DNA from: CAYRSS01 sp964426945
Lineage (GTDB): Bacteria; Planctomycetota; Phycisphaerae; UBA1845
Reading direction: 5' to 3'
DNA length: 16,462 bases
Assembly: GCA_964426945.1 (NCBI GenBank)
Contig: CAYRSS010000075.1
Coordinates: forward strand, 1 to 16,462
Shown here: one piece after another, positions 1-8,108 of the stretch
How positions within the stretch are numbered: the first letter of the stretch is position 1
Layout of the letters: the number at the start of each line of letters is the position of its first letter
Notes under the pieces: generated by a model
Seen by the model: only the letters and a program-made list of their open reading frames with translations
Told to the model about the DNA's origin: nothing
Databases searched by the model: none
Translations under genes and position numbers: made by a program

Positions 1-1759
1 ACATCAGGGTGAGTTCGCTGTCGACGAGAGCGGGGCAGCAGAGAGCGCCCTTCACGTAGATTTCCACGTCACAGGTCGATTCGTTCCCGCACTGATCACG
101 CGAGACGAAGGTCTGGATATTCGGCTCACCGCCGCACGTTGGCGGGTAGATCACCTGCGGAATGACCTCAATCTCGGCTGGGCCGTTACACTCATCCACG
201 GCCGAGATGTTGAACGGTACGAATCCGGCAGAGATTCCACCCGGATCTGTACAGGTCACAACAATCGGCGACTCGCAGGTCATCACCGGTCCGGTCGTGT
301 CTTCCACGACGATGTGCTGTTCGCAGGTGGATTCGTTGCCCTCGCTGTCGGTCGCCGACCAGCTCCGATCGATTCTCATGGAGCAGGTGTCGCCGGAAGT
401 CGAGGAGGCGGGAAGCACCATCACGTCGTCGTCGCAATTGTCCGTGGCGGTCACGGTCGGCGCCGCCGGAGGCGGATTGGGACACTCGACCACCTCGGGG
501 CCGATGCGATCCTGGTCCGGGCAGCCGGACAGAACGGGAGGCGTCGTGTCGCCGGGGCAGAGCTGGACTGGTACGAATATGAGGCGCCAGGAAATGAGCC
601 GGCCGACATCTTCGCCCTTGCGATCGGACACGCGCAGCGTCCAGTTGCCCTGCGAGGGCAGCCCGGCGAATGCATCGAACGACGGAGACGGTCTCGCCGG
701 GCCGGCGTAGTTGCTGATGCCCTCGCTGAACCCGCCGTCGTAGCAGTCCATCTCCACAGGAGCGTCGTCACGGATGACCAGCGGCATGCCGGCGCTGCCG
801 AAGTTGGCCGCGCTGTAGCCGTTTTCGTCGCCGTCGGGGCAGGAGCCGAGGGCCAGGAGTTCATCGCGCCCAGGTCGCACGGCCAGCCCCACCTGCGTCG
901 CATTGTGGTCGAGGATCACGACCAGATCCCCTTGGAACGGGTGGTCGATCCGCAGTTCAACGATGATGTTGTCGTAGAACAGGCCGGGGGGAACCACGAC
1001 GGTATCCGTGATCCCGTCCTCGTCGTTGTCAGGAATCTCCAGGTCAGGGGAACGCTCGAAGACGGTGTTTTCCGGGCACTCGCCGAAACCTGCCTGGAAC
1101 GTCCCGCCCGCCAAGAGGCACTCGGTGCGATCGAGATTCTGGCACTCGCCGCCGCACTCGAAGCAGCATGGACCAAAGAGCGGCGTCTGCGTCGGACACT
1201 CAACGTCGGGAATGCACTGCACGCCGTCATCCGAGAACTCGAACTCGAAGGCGCCGGTCGCGCCGTCGGCCCCGCCCTGGATCATGATGAAGTAGCGTGC
1301 CCCCGGCAGGGTGCACCACGACACGGTCGAACCGCGGTTCTGGCCATCACCCGTGGTGTCACAGGCGGCATTCGCGGGCCCCGGGGTATCGTCGTTGCCG
1401 GCGACACAAAGGGTGTCCTCGCACTCGCCGCAGTAGACCTGGACGTTGGTGTCGAAGTTCGTCCCCGGCATGCAGGTGGTCAGCGTGTAGGTGTCGCCCG
1501 TGCCGAACACCGAGTACCAGACGTCGCCCGACGCCGTGTAGTCGCTGCCACACGTAGCCTCCACGGGCGGCGACGACGAGGTGTCGGCCCCCTGCGTGGA
1601 ACCACTCCGAGTGAGCGGGAAGTTGCCGCCAAGCAGCGGCGCTCCCGCGCAGTCATTGCTGGCCGGGGGTTCCCCGGCGCGGACTGCGGTCAGCGTGAAC
1701 ACCAACGGTGCACAGGCGGCCCACAGACGGGCCCTTCCAAGAAACCGACGAGCAGGCAT
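1..1759 (-). CDS. Secreted cysteine-rich protein with P domain and HYR-type repeats (3' end beyond the left edge)
   Basis: The frame is open for 586 codons and leaves the window without a stop. The ATG at 1759 is chosen because AGGAGAG lies 4 nt upstream and a signal peptide follows (basic start, hydrophobic core, VRA cleavage near residue 28). Domains seen in order: a beta-sandwich resembling the pre-peptidase C-terminal (PPC) type, about 30-185; a short Cys-rich motif starting GPCC, about 196-230, of a kind I recall from planctomycete exported proteins; a proprotein-convertase P domain, about 237-395, with the typical NFG, AFAGLPSQGNWTLRV and SW segments; then two HYR-type repeats with DTTxP starts and paired cysteines, about 400-580. 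The last visible residues (KGALCCP, then DSELTLM) match the neighbouring gene at 1965-6074, so a related C-terminal domain probably continues outside the window. No catalytic domain is visible. Role unknown; an extracellular, disulfide-rich adhesive or matrix protein is an inference. Confidence 0.9.
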   Translation of the reverse strand, partial: MPARRFLGRARLWAACAPLVFTLTAVRAGEPPASNDCAGAPLLGGNFPLTRSGSTQGADTSSSPPVEATCGSDYTASGDVWYSVFGTGDTYTLTTCMPGTNFDTNVQVYCGECEDTLCVAGNDDTPGPANAACDTTGDGQNRGSTVSWCTLPGARYFIMIQGGADGATGAFEFEFSDDGVQCIPDVECPTQTPLFGPCCFECGGECQNLDRTECLLAGGTFQAGFGECPENTVFERSPDLEIPDNDEDGITDTVVVPPGLFYDNIIVELRIDHPFQGDLVVILDHNATQVGLAVRPGRDELLALGSCPDGDENGYSAANFGSAGMPLVIRDDAPVEMDCYDGGFSEGISNYAGPARPSPSFDAFAGLPSQGNWTLRVSDRKGEDVGRLISWRLIFVPVQLCPGDTTPPVLSGCPDQDRIGPEVVECPNPPPAAPTVTATDNCDDDVMVLPASSTSGDTCSMRIDRSWSATDSEGNESTCEQHIVVEDTTGPVMTCESPIVVTCTDPGGISAGFVPFNISAVDECNGPAEIEVIPQVIYPPTCGGEPNIQTFVSRDQCGNESTCDVEIYVKGALCCPALVDSELTLM

Positions 1760-1898
1760 ACTTCTCTCCTCCCCGCTTGCGAGCGGCCAGATACGGCCAT
1801 TGCCGCCGTATCAGCGCAGCCCCTCCAAAAACTCTACGCCACGCGCGCAGATCGGCCCGACCCGCGATAGCAGGCCGGACCGACCGCTTCCCCTCCGA

Positions 1899-1932
1899 CG
1901 AGCGCCGGCGTCTTACTCGCAGCCGGCGCTCG
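1899..1932 (-). terminator. GC-rich hairpin between the two secreted-protein genes
   Basis: A perfect 11-bp inverted repeat (CGAGCGCCGGC at 1899-1909 with its complement at 1922-1932) has a 12-nt loop. It lies 33 bp past the stop of the upstream gene (1965-6074) and before the start of the gene at 1759. No T-run follows on either strand, so it may be a factor-assisted terminator, an mRNA-stabilising hairpin, or chance in GC-rich DNA. The rest of the 205-bp gap shows only the ribosome-binding site of the next gene. Confidence 0.35.
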
Positions 1933-1964
1933 CGATATGACTGTCGTGCCCGGACGCCGCCTTT

Positions 1965-4900
1965 CTACGGCGCCAGGCTGTTCAAATACCGCTGCAGAGC
2001 ATCGCGATGCGACAGCGCCGCGGAGCCCGGCGTGAAGAACTCGAACATCAGCTTCTCCGGCGCGGCATCGTACTCCATGCCGTCGAGCAGGAGCTGCCCG
2101 GGCGTCGCGTCACACTCGGCGAGGTCTGCCGCGCCGCTGACGCAGTCGAACGCCCACGCGTCGTATTCCTCGCCGGTCGCCTCGCGATAGTCAACGAGCT
2201 TGGCCGCCGCGGAGATGTAGTTCCAGTTGACCTCGCGACCATCCGGACTCACCGCCCAGCCGACAACGAACCCGCGGACCATGCGGCCGCCCGGATTACG
2301 CGGATCGGGATCGGGCCGGCCGAACGGCGGACCGCCGTCCAGGTTGCGGAACGGCGTGATTCCCTTGGGCAGGCCGGTGTGCGCTGACCAGAAGGTCGGC
2401 TCGTTCGGCGTCAGCAGGATCTGCTGATCGGTGAAGTTCCAGCCCTCATGGGCACGCTCAAGCACCGCGCCGCCGAGATCCACCACCGCATCCGTCGGCG
2501 CTTCGCCGTTGACGAAATACAGCTGGAACGAGATCGGTTCAATGCCGTCGTTGGTCAGTTCAAGGAACGTGTCGCGGATGATGTTCCCCTCGAAGTCCCA
2601 GCGGATCTCGACCTTGGGCCAGATTAGGAGGCTGCCGTTCTCGCCGGGGATGCCGACATCTTCGGGCGCCCCGACCCGCAGCGGACCACCGCTGCCGCGA
2701 AGGTCGACCGGCGAATACTGGATGGTCGAATCCTGCACCCCGCGACCGGTCAGCGGCCGCGCCGACCGCAGCCCGGGCAGCGGACAGCCGGCGAACGTCA
2801 CCTCGCGCGAGATGACGCCGACCAGCGCCGTCTCGACGGCCTCGGGACACTGCGGCTCGGCCACGCCGTCCACCCGGGCCCGGCCGATATCCGTCTGGAT
2901 GTTCGACACGAGGAAGTGATTGGGCAGCGGGTAGAGGCTCAGCAGCGTCGAGTCCCAGCAGGTCACGCAGCGCTGCGTGCCCGAGAAACGGATCTCGTTC
3001 TGGTTCCAGATGTCGAATTTGGCCTTGGTCCTCACCGGTCCGCCGGCGGGCGTGAAGTTGAGATCGGTGGACATGAGCGTCAGCTCGGTATCCACGAACC
3101 CGGGGCAGCACAGCGCGCCCTTGACCTCGACTTCGACCTCACAGGTGCTCTGGAGGCCGCACTCATCCGTCGCGGTAAACGTCACCGTGGTGGTCGGGTA
3201 GAGCCCGCCGCAGCTCGGCTCGAAAAGATCGGGCCGGTCGTCGGTGATCACCACGTCGCCGCAGACATCCGTGGCCGATACGTCAAACATGACCTGATCG
3301 CCAGGGATGCCGAGCGGGTTGACACACTGCACGACGATCGGCTCCAACGGGCAGAAAATCGCCGGCGGAGTCGTGTCGACCACTTCGAAGCGTGCGTCGG
3401 CAGCGGCAGTGTTCGTGCACTGGTCCTCCGCCGTGAAGGTGACGACTTCGAACCCCGTCGCCCCGCAGCCGTCGGAGAGACCCGTCGAGTCGTTCGTGAT
3501 GGTCGTCGTGCCGCAGGTGTCGCTAGCAACGCCGCCGCCGTCGTCGGCCAGCCAGGCGGCGAACTGGGCAGGATTGACCGCCGGATCACACTCGACCGTT
3601 TCGTCGGCCGGAGGCGGCGCAAAGGTCGGGGCGGTGGTGTCCACGACCGTAATCGTGACGTCGCACATCGCCTCCTGGAAACCGTCTGACACGGTGAGCG
3701 TCGCCATGCAGGTCAATTCACAAGGCGGGAAGGTGTCGATCGTGATGTTCGTGTCTTCTTCATTCTGGTCAGAGAACGTGCGGTTCGGACAATTGGAGTT
3801 CCAGGTCTTGTTCAGCACGTCACCATCGGGGTCTGTCGCGGTCGCGTCCAAGAAGACCGTCGTCGTGCCGCCCTGACACTCGGCATCGGGCGGGGTGGTG
3901 ATCTCGCAGGTCGGAGGCTGATTGACGATGAGCAAGCGGTTGTCGCCCATGTAGGGTCCGCTCTGCGGATCGGAGGTGTTAATCCCGTCCACCGCCCATC
4001 GGACGAGGTGTCCGCCGCTGCCGGCCAGCGCCGTGAAGTCCGCGTTGGTCATCGCATAGGACGTCGTGTTGCCCACCGGAATCGCCAGGCGGTCGGCGAA
4101 CGGCGCAACGCCGTCGAAGAACCGCAGGGTGAACGAGTTTCCGGCGAACGACGGGTCGCACCCGACGCGCGGCAGCCACGAGAAGTTCGTGCCGCCGGCG
4201 CTGATGAGCAGGTTGTCGGCCGGGGCCTGCGTCTCGGGGCCGATGCCCTGGTCGACGAGGATTTCGCCGATGGCCAGCTCCGCCTCGTTGGGCGTCAGCC
4301 CACTCGCCCGCAGCAGGGCCCACGCGCTGGAGAAGACGGTGATGTTCGTGTTCTTCCAGACGTCGAAGAGAGGCTGGTGCGCGATGCTCCACTCGTCCCG
4401 GCTGTCGTTGGCGCTGTCCCACAGGTCCCACAGGACGCGCTGAATGGCCACTTCGTTGTCTTCGCCGAACCCGCCCGACACGGGCGAACTGAGGTCGTTC
4501 GAGTTATTCTCGATGCTGTAATCCAGGGTCGAGTCTTCGACGTCCGAGTATCGAAGGTCGCCTACGCGCGGCACGTTGAGCGCGGCGAGATTCAGGAGCT
4601 GCTGTGCCTGCGTCCCGTTGTACGTCGGCCACGCCTCGCCCCAGGCGATCTGCAGACCGTCTTCCTTCTCCTCCTGCACGATCGAGGTACAGTCGCCAAA
4701 GCTGTGCGGGCCGCCGGGATTATCCTCCATGTCGAACGCGCACATGATCTTGTGGCCGTACTCGTGCATCATGGTGTCCCAGTCCCATCGATCGAGCGGC
4801 GTCAGGTTGATCCGATCAGCGAAACAGTTGTAGTTGGAACTCTGCGGATCGCCCGGCCAGTCGACACGCACCGAGTCGAGGAAGGAGCCACCGTTCATGT

Positions 4901-6074
4901 TGGCCATGTGGATCGCGATCCACGTGTGCCCGTCGAGGACCGAGCACGCCGGCCCGGTGCCCGTGTTCGCGCAGATGAAGTTCCGGACGATCGTACCGCC
5001 GGAGAACTCGTCGTTGATGGGCGAATCTGTTTCGTAGGTGCCGCACAGGAAGCAGCCATCCTCGACGTCCACGGCGCTGTTCTCGGTGCGGAAGCGCACG
5101 AAAATATCCGGATCGCCCGCCCCGATCCCGTCATCCCAGCAGAAGTTGCCCGTGTCGTAGTTGCCGTTGAAGTCCGGTGCGAGCGTGAAGATCAGCTCAG
5201 ATCCGATGGTGTCGTCGTCGCGAATCTGCACGTTCATGCCGATCGCGGGGTGCGTGTCGCCGTTCTCGTCCGTCCAGAGCACGGTTCCCATCACGCGGAT
5301 CGTGCAGGTATCACCGCGCAGGTTCTCCTCGAGGTAGCGCGGATCGTCGGCCGAGCGGTCCGGGCCCGTCTCGATCGGCGGCGGCAGGACATTCGCGATC
5401 TCCAGCCACTCCGCCGGTATTTCCATCGAAGGCGGGATGATGTCCTCGCTGTGCGTGCCGGCGAGCCGGGTCAACTCTTTGACCAACTCCTCGGCTTCCT
5501 CGCGGGTGATGTCCTCCAGACGCAGGTCCTCCTCGATGGCCATCAGTTGCAGCGACAGATGGTCCTCCGGACCGCAGAACGCCCGGTCGTCGCGCAGGAA
5601 GCAGTTGAGCTCCGTCTGCAGCGTGAACGGGTATTCCTGGCCGGTGATGGTGGCCTGCACCGTCACCGTCACCGTCGACAGCCCGGTCGCCGTATGAGTG
5701 ACGTCGAACTCGAACGAATGCGTCTGCTGGTTCGCCAGGGCGGCTAGCGTCACCGGCGTGAACGGCTGATCGAGCACGACCGGGCCCGAGGTGGACACCG
5801 TGGCCGTAATCGCGGAGAGGTCGGCCCGCGCAAAGAGGTCGACCGAAACCTCGACCGAGGTATTCTCGGCGACGAGTTCCTCATCGACCGAGGCGGTGAC
5901 ATCGAGCGGGAGCTGGAAGAAGCAGCGCGGATCCTCGTACGGCCCAAGCCCGGAAACGTGCGACGCCAGCAGGCGATCGTCCGCCGGCTTCACTGCCCAT
6001 GCCTGCTCGACGACCGTGCCGAGCCCGAAAGCAGTGCCTGCCAGGAGCAGGCGAAGTGTCTGTCTTGCCGTCAT
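1965..6074 (-). CDS. Large secreted HEXXH metallopeptidase-like protein with PKD/HYR repeats
   Basis: The protein has 1369 residues. The frame is open to 6329, but the ATG at 6074 has GGGAGGA upstream and begins a clean signal peptide (cleavage after AWA, about residue 27), so I use it. After an N-terminal beta-rich region and a charged helical stretch (about 150-190) comes a putative zinc-peptidase core. HEYGH at 437-441 has the HEXXH form, and E480 in a WGEAW context, 39 residues later, is the likely third ligand, as in gluzincins. A PKD-like repeat starts near 718 and HYR-type repeats near 810 and 899. KGALCC near 985 opens a C-terminal domain of about 380 residues, whose first part is shared with the gene at 1-1759. 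No PEP-CTERM or LPXTG tail is present. I infer an exported protease or adhesin; the peptidase family and substrate are not identifiable by eye. Confidence 0.93.
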   Translation of the reverse strand: MTARQTLRLLLAGTAFGLGTVVEQAWAVKPADDRLLASHVSGLGPYEDPRCFFQLPLDVTASVDEELVAENTSVEVSVDLFARADLSAITATVSTSGPVVLDQPFTPVTLAALANQQTHSFEFDVTHTATGLSTVTVTVQATITGQEYPFTLQTELNCFLRDDRAFCGPEDHLSLQLMAIEEDLRLEDITREEAEELVKELTRLAGTHSEDIIPPSMEIPAEWLEIANVLPPPIETGPDRSADDPRYLEENLRGDTCTIRVMGTVLWTDENGDTHPAIGMNVQIRDDDTIGSELIFTLAPDFNGNYDTGNFCWDDGIGAGDPDIFVRFRTENSAVDVEDGCFLCGTYETDSPINDEFSGGTIVRNFICANTGTGPACSVLDGHTWIAIHMANMNGGSFLDSVRVDWPGDPQSSNYNCFADRINLTPLDRWDWDTMMHEYGHKIMCAFDMEDNPGGPHSFGDCTSIVQEEKEDGLQIAWGEAWPTYNGTQAQQLLNLAALNVPRVGDLRYSDVEDSTLDYSIENNSNDLSSPVSGGFGEDNEVAIQRVLWDLWDSANDSRDEWSIAHQPLFDVWKNTNITVFSSAWALLRASGLTPNEAELAIGEILVDQGIGPETQAPADNLLISAGGTNFSWLPRVGCDPSFAGNSFTLRFFDGVAPFADRLAIPVGNTTSYAMTNADFTALAGSGGHLVRWAVDGINTSDPQSGPYMGDNRLLIVNQPPTCEITTPPDAECQGGTTTVFLDATATDPDGDVLNKTWNSNCPNRTFSDQNEEDTNITIDTFPPCELTCMATLTVSDGFQEAMCDVTITVVDTTAPTFAPPPADETVECDPAVNPAQFAAWLADDGGGVASDTCGTTTITNDSTGLSDGCGATGFEVVTFTAEDQCTNTAAADARFEVVDTTPPAIFCPLEPIVVQCVNPLGIPGDQVMFDVSATDVCGDVVITDDRPDLFEPSCGGLYPTTTVTFTATDECGLQSTCEVEVEVKGALCCPGFVDTELTLMSTDLNFTPAGGPVRTKAKFDIWNQNEIRFSGTQRCVTCWDSTLLSLYPLPNHFLVSNIQTDIGRARVDGVAEPQCPEAVETALVGVISREVTFAGCPLPGLRSARPLTGRGVQDSTIQYSPVDLRGSGGPLRVGAPEDVGIPGENGSLLIWPKVEIRWDFEGNIIRDTFLELTNDGIEPISFQLYFVNGEAPTDAVVDLGGAVLERAHEGWNFTDQQILLTPNEPTFWSAHTGLPKGITPFRNLDGGPPFGRPDPDPRNPGGRMVRGFVVGWAVSPDGREVNWNYISAAAKLVDYREATGEEYDAWAFDCVSGAADLAECDATPGQLLLDGMEYDAAPEKLMFEFFTPGSAALSHRDALQRYLNSLAP

Positions 6075-6419
6075 CGCGGGGTCCTCCCTCACGGGCTGAC
6101 CGCCACCCAGGATCCTTGCGACCGCGGATCGTCGGCGAGGCCAGCCGTAGTAGACATTGCTGCGCCCTGACACTCCTTTGGCCGAAGCGCGCCTGACGCG
6201 AAACTGCAAATATCTAAGCTGCCAAACAGCGGCGCGCGGCGCGAAGTCGCCAACGGCGCCCCCGTCGGGACAGGATGATTTGCCCATGTTAACTTTTCGG
6301 GGCCGATAAATCAACCCGATCCTTGGCATGGGGACGCCGGTCGAAGTCTTCCCAAATTACCGAATTGTTCGAGAAATGCTGGCTGGACGAGGGGAGGGGA
6401 AGGCCTTGCCGCGGGTGCG
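6075..6419. other. 345-bp intergenic leader region of the metallopeptidase-like gene
   Basis: This gap separates the stop of the GlmU-like gene (6420) from the chosen start at 6074; both genes are on the minus strand. It is locally more AT-rich around 6280-6370 and holds the promoter candidate listed separately. The minus-strand frame stays open across it to 6329, but the translation is basic and lacks domain character, so I treat it as leader. I see no clear terminator for the upstream gene and no tRNA. Confidence 0.5.
6286..6314 (-). promoter_or_regulatory. Candidate sigma-70-like promoter for the metallopeptidase-like gene
   Basis: On the minus strand TTGATT (6314-6309; 4 of 6 matches to TTGACA) and TAACAT (6291-6286; 4 of 6 matches to TATAAT) are exactly 17 nt apart, in an AT-rich patch of otherwise GC-rich DNA. 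Transcription would start near 6279 and leave a leader of about 200 nt before the ATG at 6074. Each box alone is weak; the support is the spacing and base composition. Confidence 0.35.
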
Positions 6420-7658
6420 TCACTTAGATCGGGCGCGAGCCTCGAACACGGGGGCCCTTGTGCCGAGGTCGAGGAAGAGCTCCACCTCGTCGTCGGACAT
6501 GTCCACGTCCCGGCGAGCCATGACCTTGACCGCGGTGTCCAGCAGCTTCGCAGGGTCGCCGGGCGTCAACCCCTCATCCGTCAGCCACGTGAACGACGGG
6601 ACGAACTTGGGGAGTATCCGCCCGGCCGCGACCATCGAGCCGAAACCGATCGTGGCGCCAGTGGGGATGGTCGTGTTGATGCCCGTCTTCACGTGATCGG
6701 CCAGGATCGCCCCGAAGAACATCTGGCCGCTTTCGACTTCCCCCACCGGCAAGGACACCCGGACCGAGCCGTAGGTGTGCTTCAGGTCCGAGTTGATCGT
6801 TCCGGCGCCGATGTTGACCCAGCTGCCGATGTAGGCGTGCCCAAGGAACCCGTCGTGCTGCTTGTTGGCGTAGCCCTGAAACACGCAGCTGTCGAGCTCT
6901 CCGCCGACCTTGCAGACCGGCCCGATCGAGTTGCCGCCGTGCAGCCAGGCGTGGGCGTTGACCCGGCTGCCCGTGCCTACGTAGGCCGGCCCCTCGATCA
7001 CGGCGAGCGGGCCGATGGTCACCTGCTCCCCGAGGTAGATCGGCCCCGTGGATGCATCGAGCACCGCCGTCGGGTGCACCTGGCAGCCGGCCCCGACCGA
7101 GAGACCGGCGGGGTTGGAGATGTGGGTTCGCGGATCGAGTGTGCTGTCCATCATCGCCTCGGCGGGGTCCCAGTCGCGTTCCAGCGCCTCGGCGACGTTG
7201 CAGACGATATCCCACGGGTAGTTCAACAGATAGCCGCCTGTCTCGACGCGCGGCAGCCCCTCCAGGGCCGCAGCCCGGCGGTCGGGGCAGAGGAGATCAT
7301 CCGGGGCAAGGGCACGAGCAAGGCGCTCGTCGCAGGCGATGTAGGCGATCTGGCCATCGCAGGTGCCCACACACGCCCGGGTCGGCCAATCGACCGGCCC
7401 GTCCATCAGCCACCGGCCGTTGACGAGCACGCTCTGGCCGTCGACGCCCACGTTGGCCGGGGCACCGCAGCGAAGCTGCGCGACGCGGGCGATCCAGTCC
7501 CTTGTCCAGACGCCGTGGACGGGCTGTGCCAGCCGCTGGGCGGAGCGATCGATCAGGATCTTGCGGCCATGGCGCAACTCGAAAACCGACCGCGAGTACG
7601 TCAGCGGCAGGAAATGGGCGAAGGCTTCGTCTTCGAACAGGACGATGCGTCGGGTCAT
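6420..7658 (-). CDS. GlmU-like protein: sugar nucleotidyltransferase-like domain plus left-handed beta-helix acyltransferase-like domain
   Basis: This 412-residue protein has the two-part layout of the GlmU-like family of Bacteroidetes and Planctomycetes. The N-terminus (IVLFEDE, then LPLTYSR and VFELRHGR, residues 5-32) matches the diverged nucleotidyltransferase_4 type, not classical GlmU. Residues about 175-355 form hexapeptide repeats of a left-handed beta-helix. They include the family-typical run ANKQHDGFLGHAYIGSW at 264-280, continuing into VNIGAGT at 281-287. By family it should activate or acetylate a sugar-1-phosphate in the cytoplasm, possibly making UDP-GlcNAc or a related envelope precursor; the exact substrate cannot be read. 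The ATG at 7658 has no clear Shine-Dalgarno sequence. The ncRNA candidate at 7782-7980 lies upstream on the same strand, so read-through from its promoter could contribute to expression. Confidence 0.9.
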   Translation of the reverse strand: MTRRIVLFEDEAFAHFLPLTYSRSVFELRHGRKILIDRSAQRLAQPVHGVWTRDWIARVAQLRCGAPANVGVDGQSVLVNGRWLMDGPVDWPTRACVGTCDGQIAYIACDERLARALAPDDLLCPDRRAAALEGLPRVETGGYLLNYPWDIVCNVAEALERDWDPAEAMMDSTLDPRTHISNPAGLSVGAGCQVHPTAVLDASTGPIYLGEQVTIGPLAVIEGPAYVGTGSRVNAHAWLHGGNSIGPVCKVGGELDSCVFQGYANKQHDGFLGHAYIGSWVNIGAGTINSDLKHTYGSVRVSLPVGEVESGQMFFGAILADHVKTGINTTIPTGATIGFGSMVAAGRILPKFVPSFTWLTDEGLTPGDPAKLLDTAVKVMARRDVDMSDDEVELFLDLGTRAPVFEARARSK

Positions 7659-7740
7659 CGATGCGCCGGCCGCGGAGAGCCGAAGCGCGGGCGGAGCGAC
7701 GAAGCCCCCTGCACCCGATCCGGCTCGGGCGCATTAGTAA

Positions 7741-7767
7741 GGGGCTTGCGTCGGTGACGCAAGCCCC
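7741..7767 (-). terminator. Strong hairpin ending the ncRNA candidate
   Basis: A perfect 12-bp stem (GGGGCTTGCGTC at 7741-7752, complement at 7756-7767) has a 3-nt loop. On the minus strand it is followed by TTACTAAT, a weak T-rich tail; on the plus strand no T-rich stretch follows. It lies 14 bp beyond the 3' end of the paired RNA body at 7782, as expected for an intrinsic-type terminator. Confidence 0.6.
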
Positions 7768-7781
7768 CGGATGATGGCAAG

Positions 7782-7980
7782 GATAGGCGTGACCGCCGGA
7801 TGCCGATGAGGAAGCAACAGGCGGACCCTTCAAGTCAGGTGGCGAGCCTGCAGCCGCCCGGACCGCCAACCTCAAATGGGGTCGGTACGTCGTTTGGCGC
7901 TGTGTTCAAGCTCTCCAAGGGTCCCGTATCGGCCCGACCAGTTGGAAAAGCCTCTGTCGCGCATGGCAGTCGCGCCTATC
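7782..7980 (-). ncRNA. Structured small RNA candidate, about 199 nt, possibly 6S RNA
   Basis: Read on the minus strand, the first 8 nt (GATAGGCG, 7980-7973) pair perfectly with the last 8 (CGCCTATC, 7789-7782). After one mismatch, GACTGCC (7971-7965) pairs with GGCGGTC (7797-7791). The rod continues with ATGC/GCAT, CGA/TCG and GAGG/CCTC. Next comes a large internal bubble (26 nt on the 5' side, 11 nt on the 3' side), then 8 perfect pairs (GGACCCTT 7924-7917 with AAGGGTCC 7830-7823), and an apical hairpin (CGCCAA/TTGGCG). An extended -10 box sits 7 nt before the 5' end and a strong hairpin follows the 3' end. Size, rod shape and central bubble suit 6S RNA, the RNA polymerase regulator. The 5' bubble also has GCCGAT, as at the product-RNA start of E. 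coli 6S. The RNA gene is well supported by layout; the 6S identity is inference. Confidence 0.6.
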
Positions 7981-7987
7981 GCAGCGC

Positions 7988-7996
7988 ATTATAGCA
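7988..7996 (-). promoter_or_regulatory. Extended -10 promoter for the ncRNA candidate
   Basis: The minus strand reads TGCTATAAT: a consensus TATAAT (7993-7988) preceded by TGN, the extended -10 form. The -35 position (about 8011-8016, TCTACT) is poor, which an extended -10 can offset. Transcription would begin near 7980-7981, exactly where the paired RNA body starts. Confidence 0.55.
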
Positions 7997-8108
7997 TGAC
8001 GCCGCGGGCGAGTAGAGCGGAAGACAGGAAATCCGTCAGGATTCCGCTGGCGCACGGCGCACGACCGCCTGGTCGACGCGGCCGGCTTTGGAGGCAGCGG
8101 TACAAGCT

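Noticed and set aside
314..1870. Plus-strand 518-codon open frame
   Set aside because: It is antisense to the secreted P-domain protein, has arginine- and glycine-rich composition without domains, and arises from the GC-rich codon pattern of the real gene.
4008..5747. Plus-strand 579-codon open frame
   Set aside because: It lies inside the metallopeptidase-like gene on the other strand and shows only Val/Arg/Ala-rich shadow composition; the minus-strand frame has a signal peptide, HEYGH and HYR repeats.
6075..6329. 85-residue N-terminal extension of the metallopeptidase-like protein
   Set aside because: The extension would bury the signal peptide, and a good ribosome-binding site sits at the internal ATG at 6074; the promoter candidate lies inside the extension.
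7801..7845. SRP RNA-like words (GGAAGCA and GTCAGGT) on the plus strand
   Set aside because: They occur in the wrong order for the SRP RNA apical domain and on the strand without the promoter and terminator.
8016..8048. Inverted repeat AGCGGAA / TTCCGCT upstream of trpA
   Set aside because: The 7-bp arms enclose 19 nt with little continued pairing; too weak in GC-rich DNA to call an operator or riboswitch.
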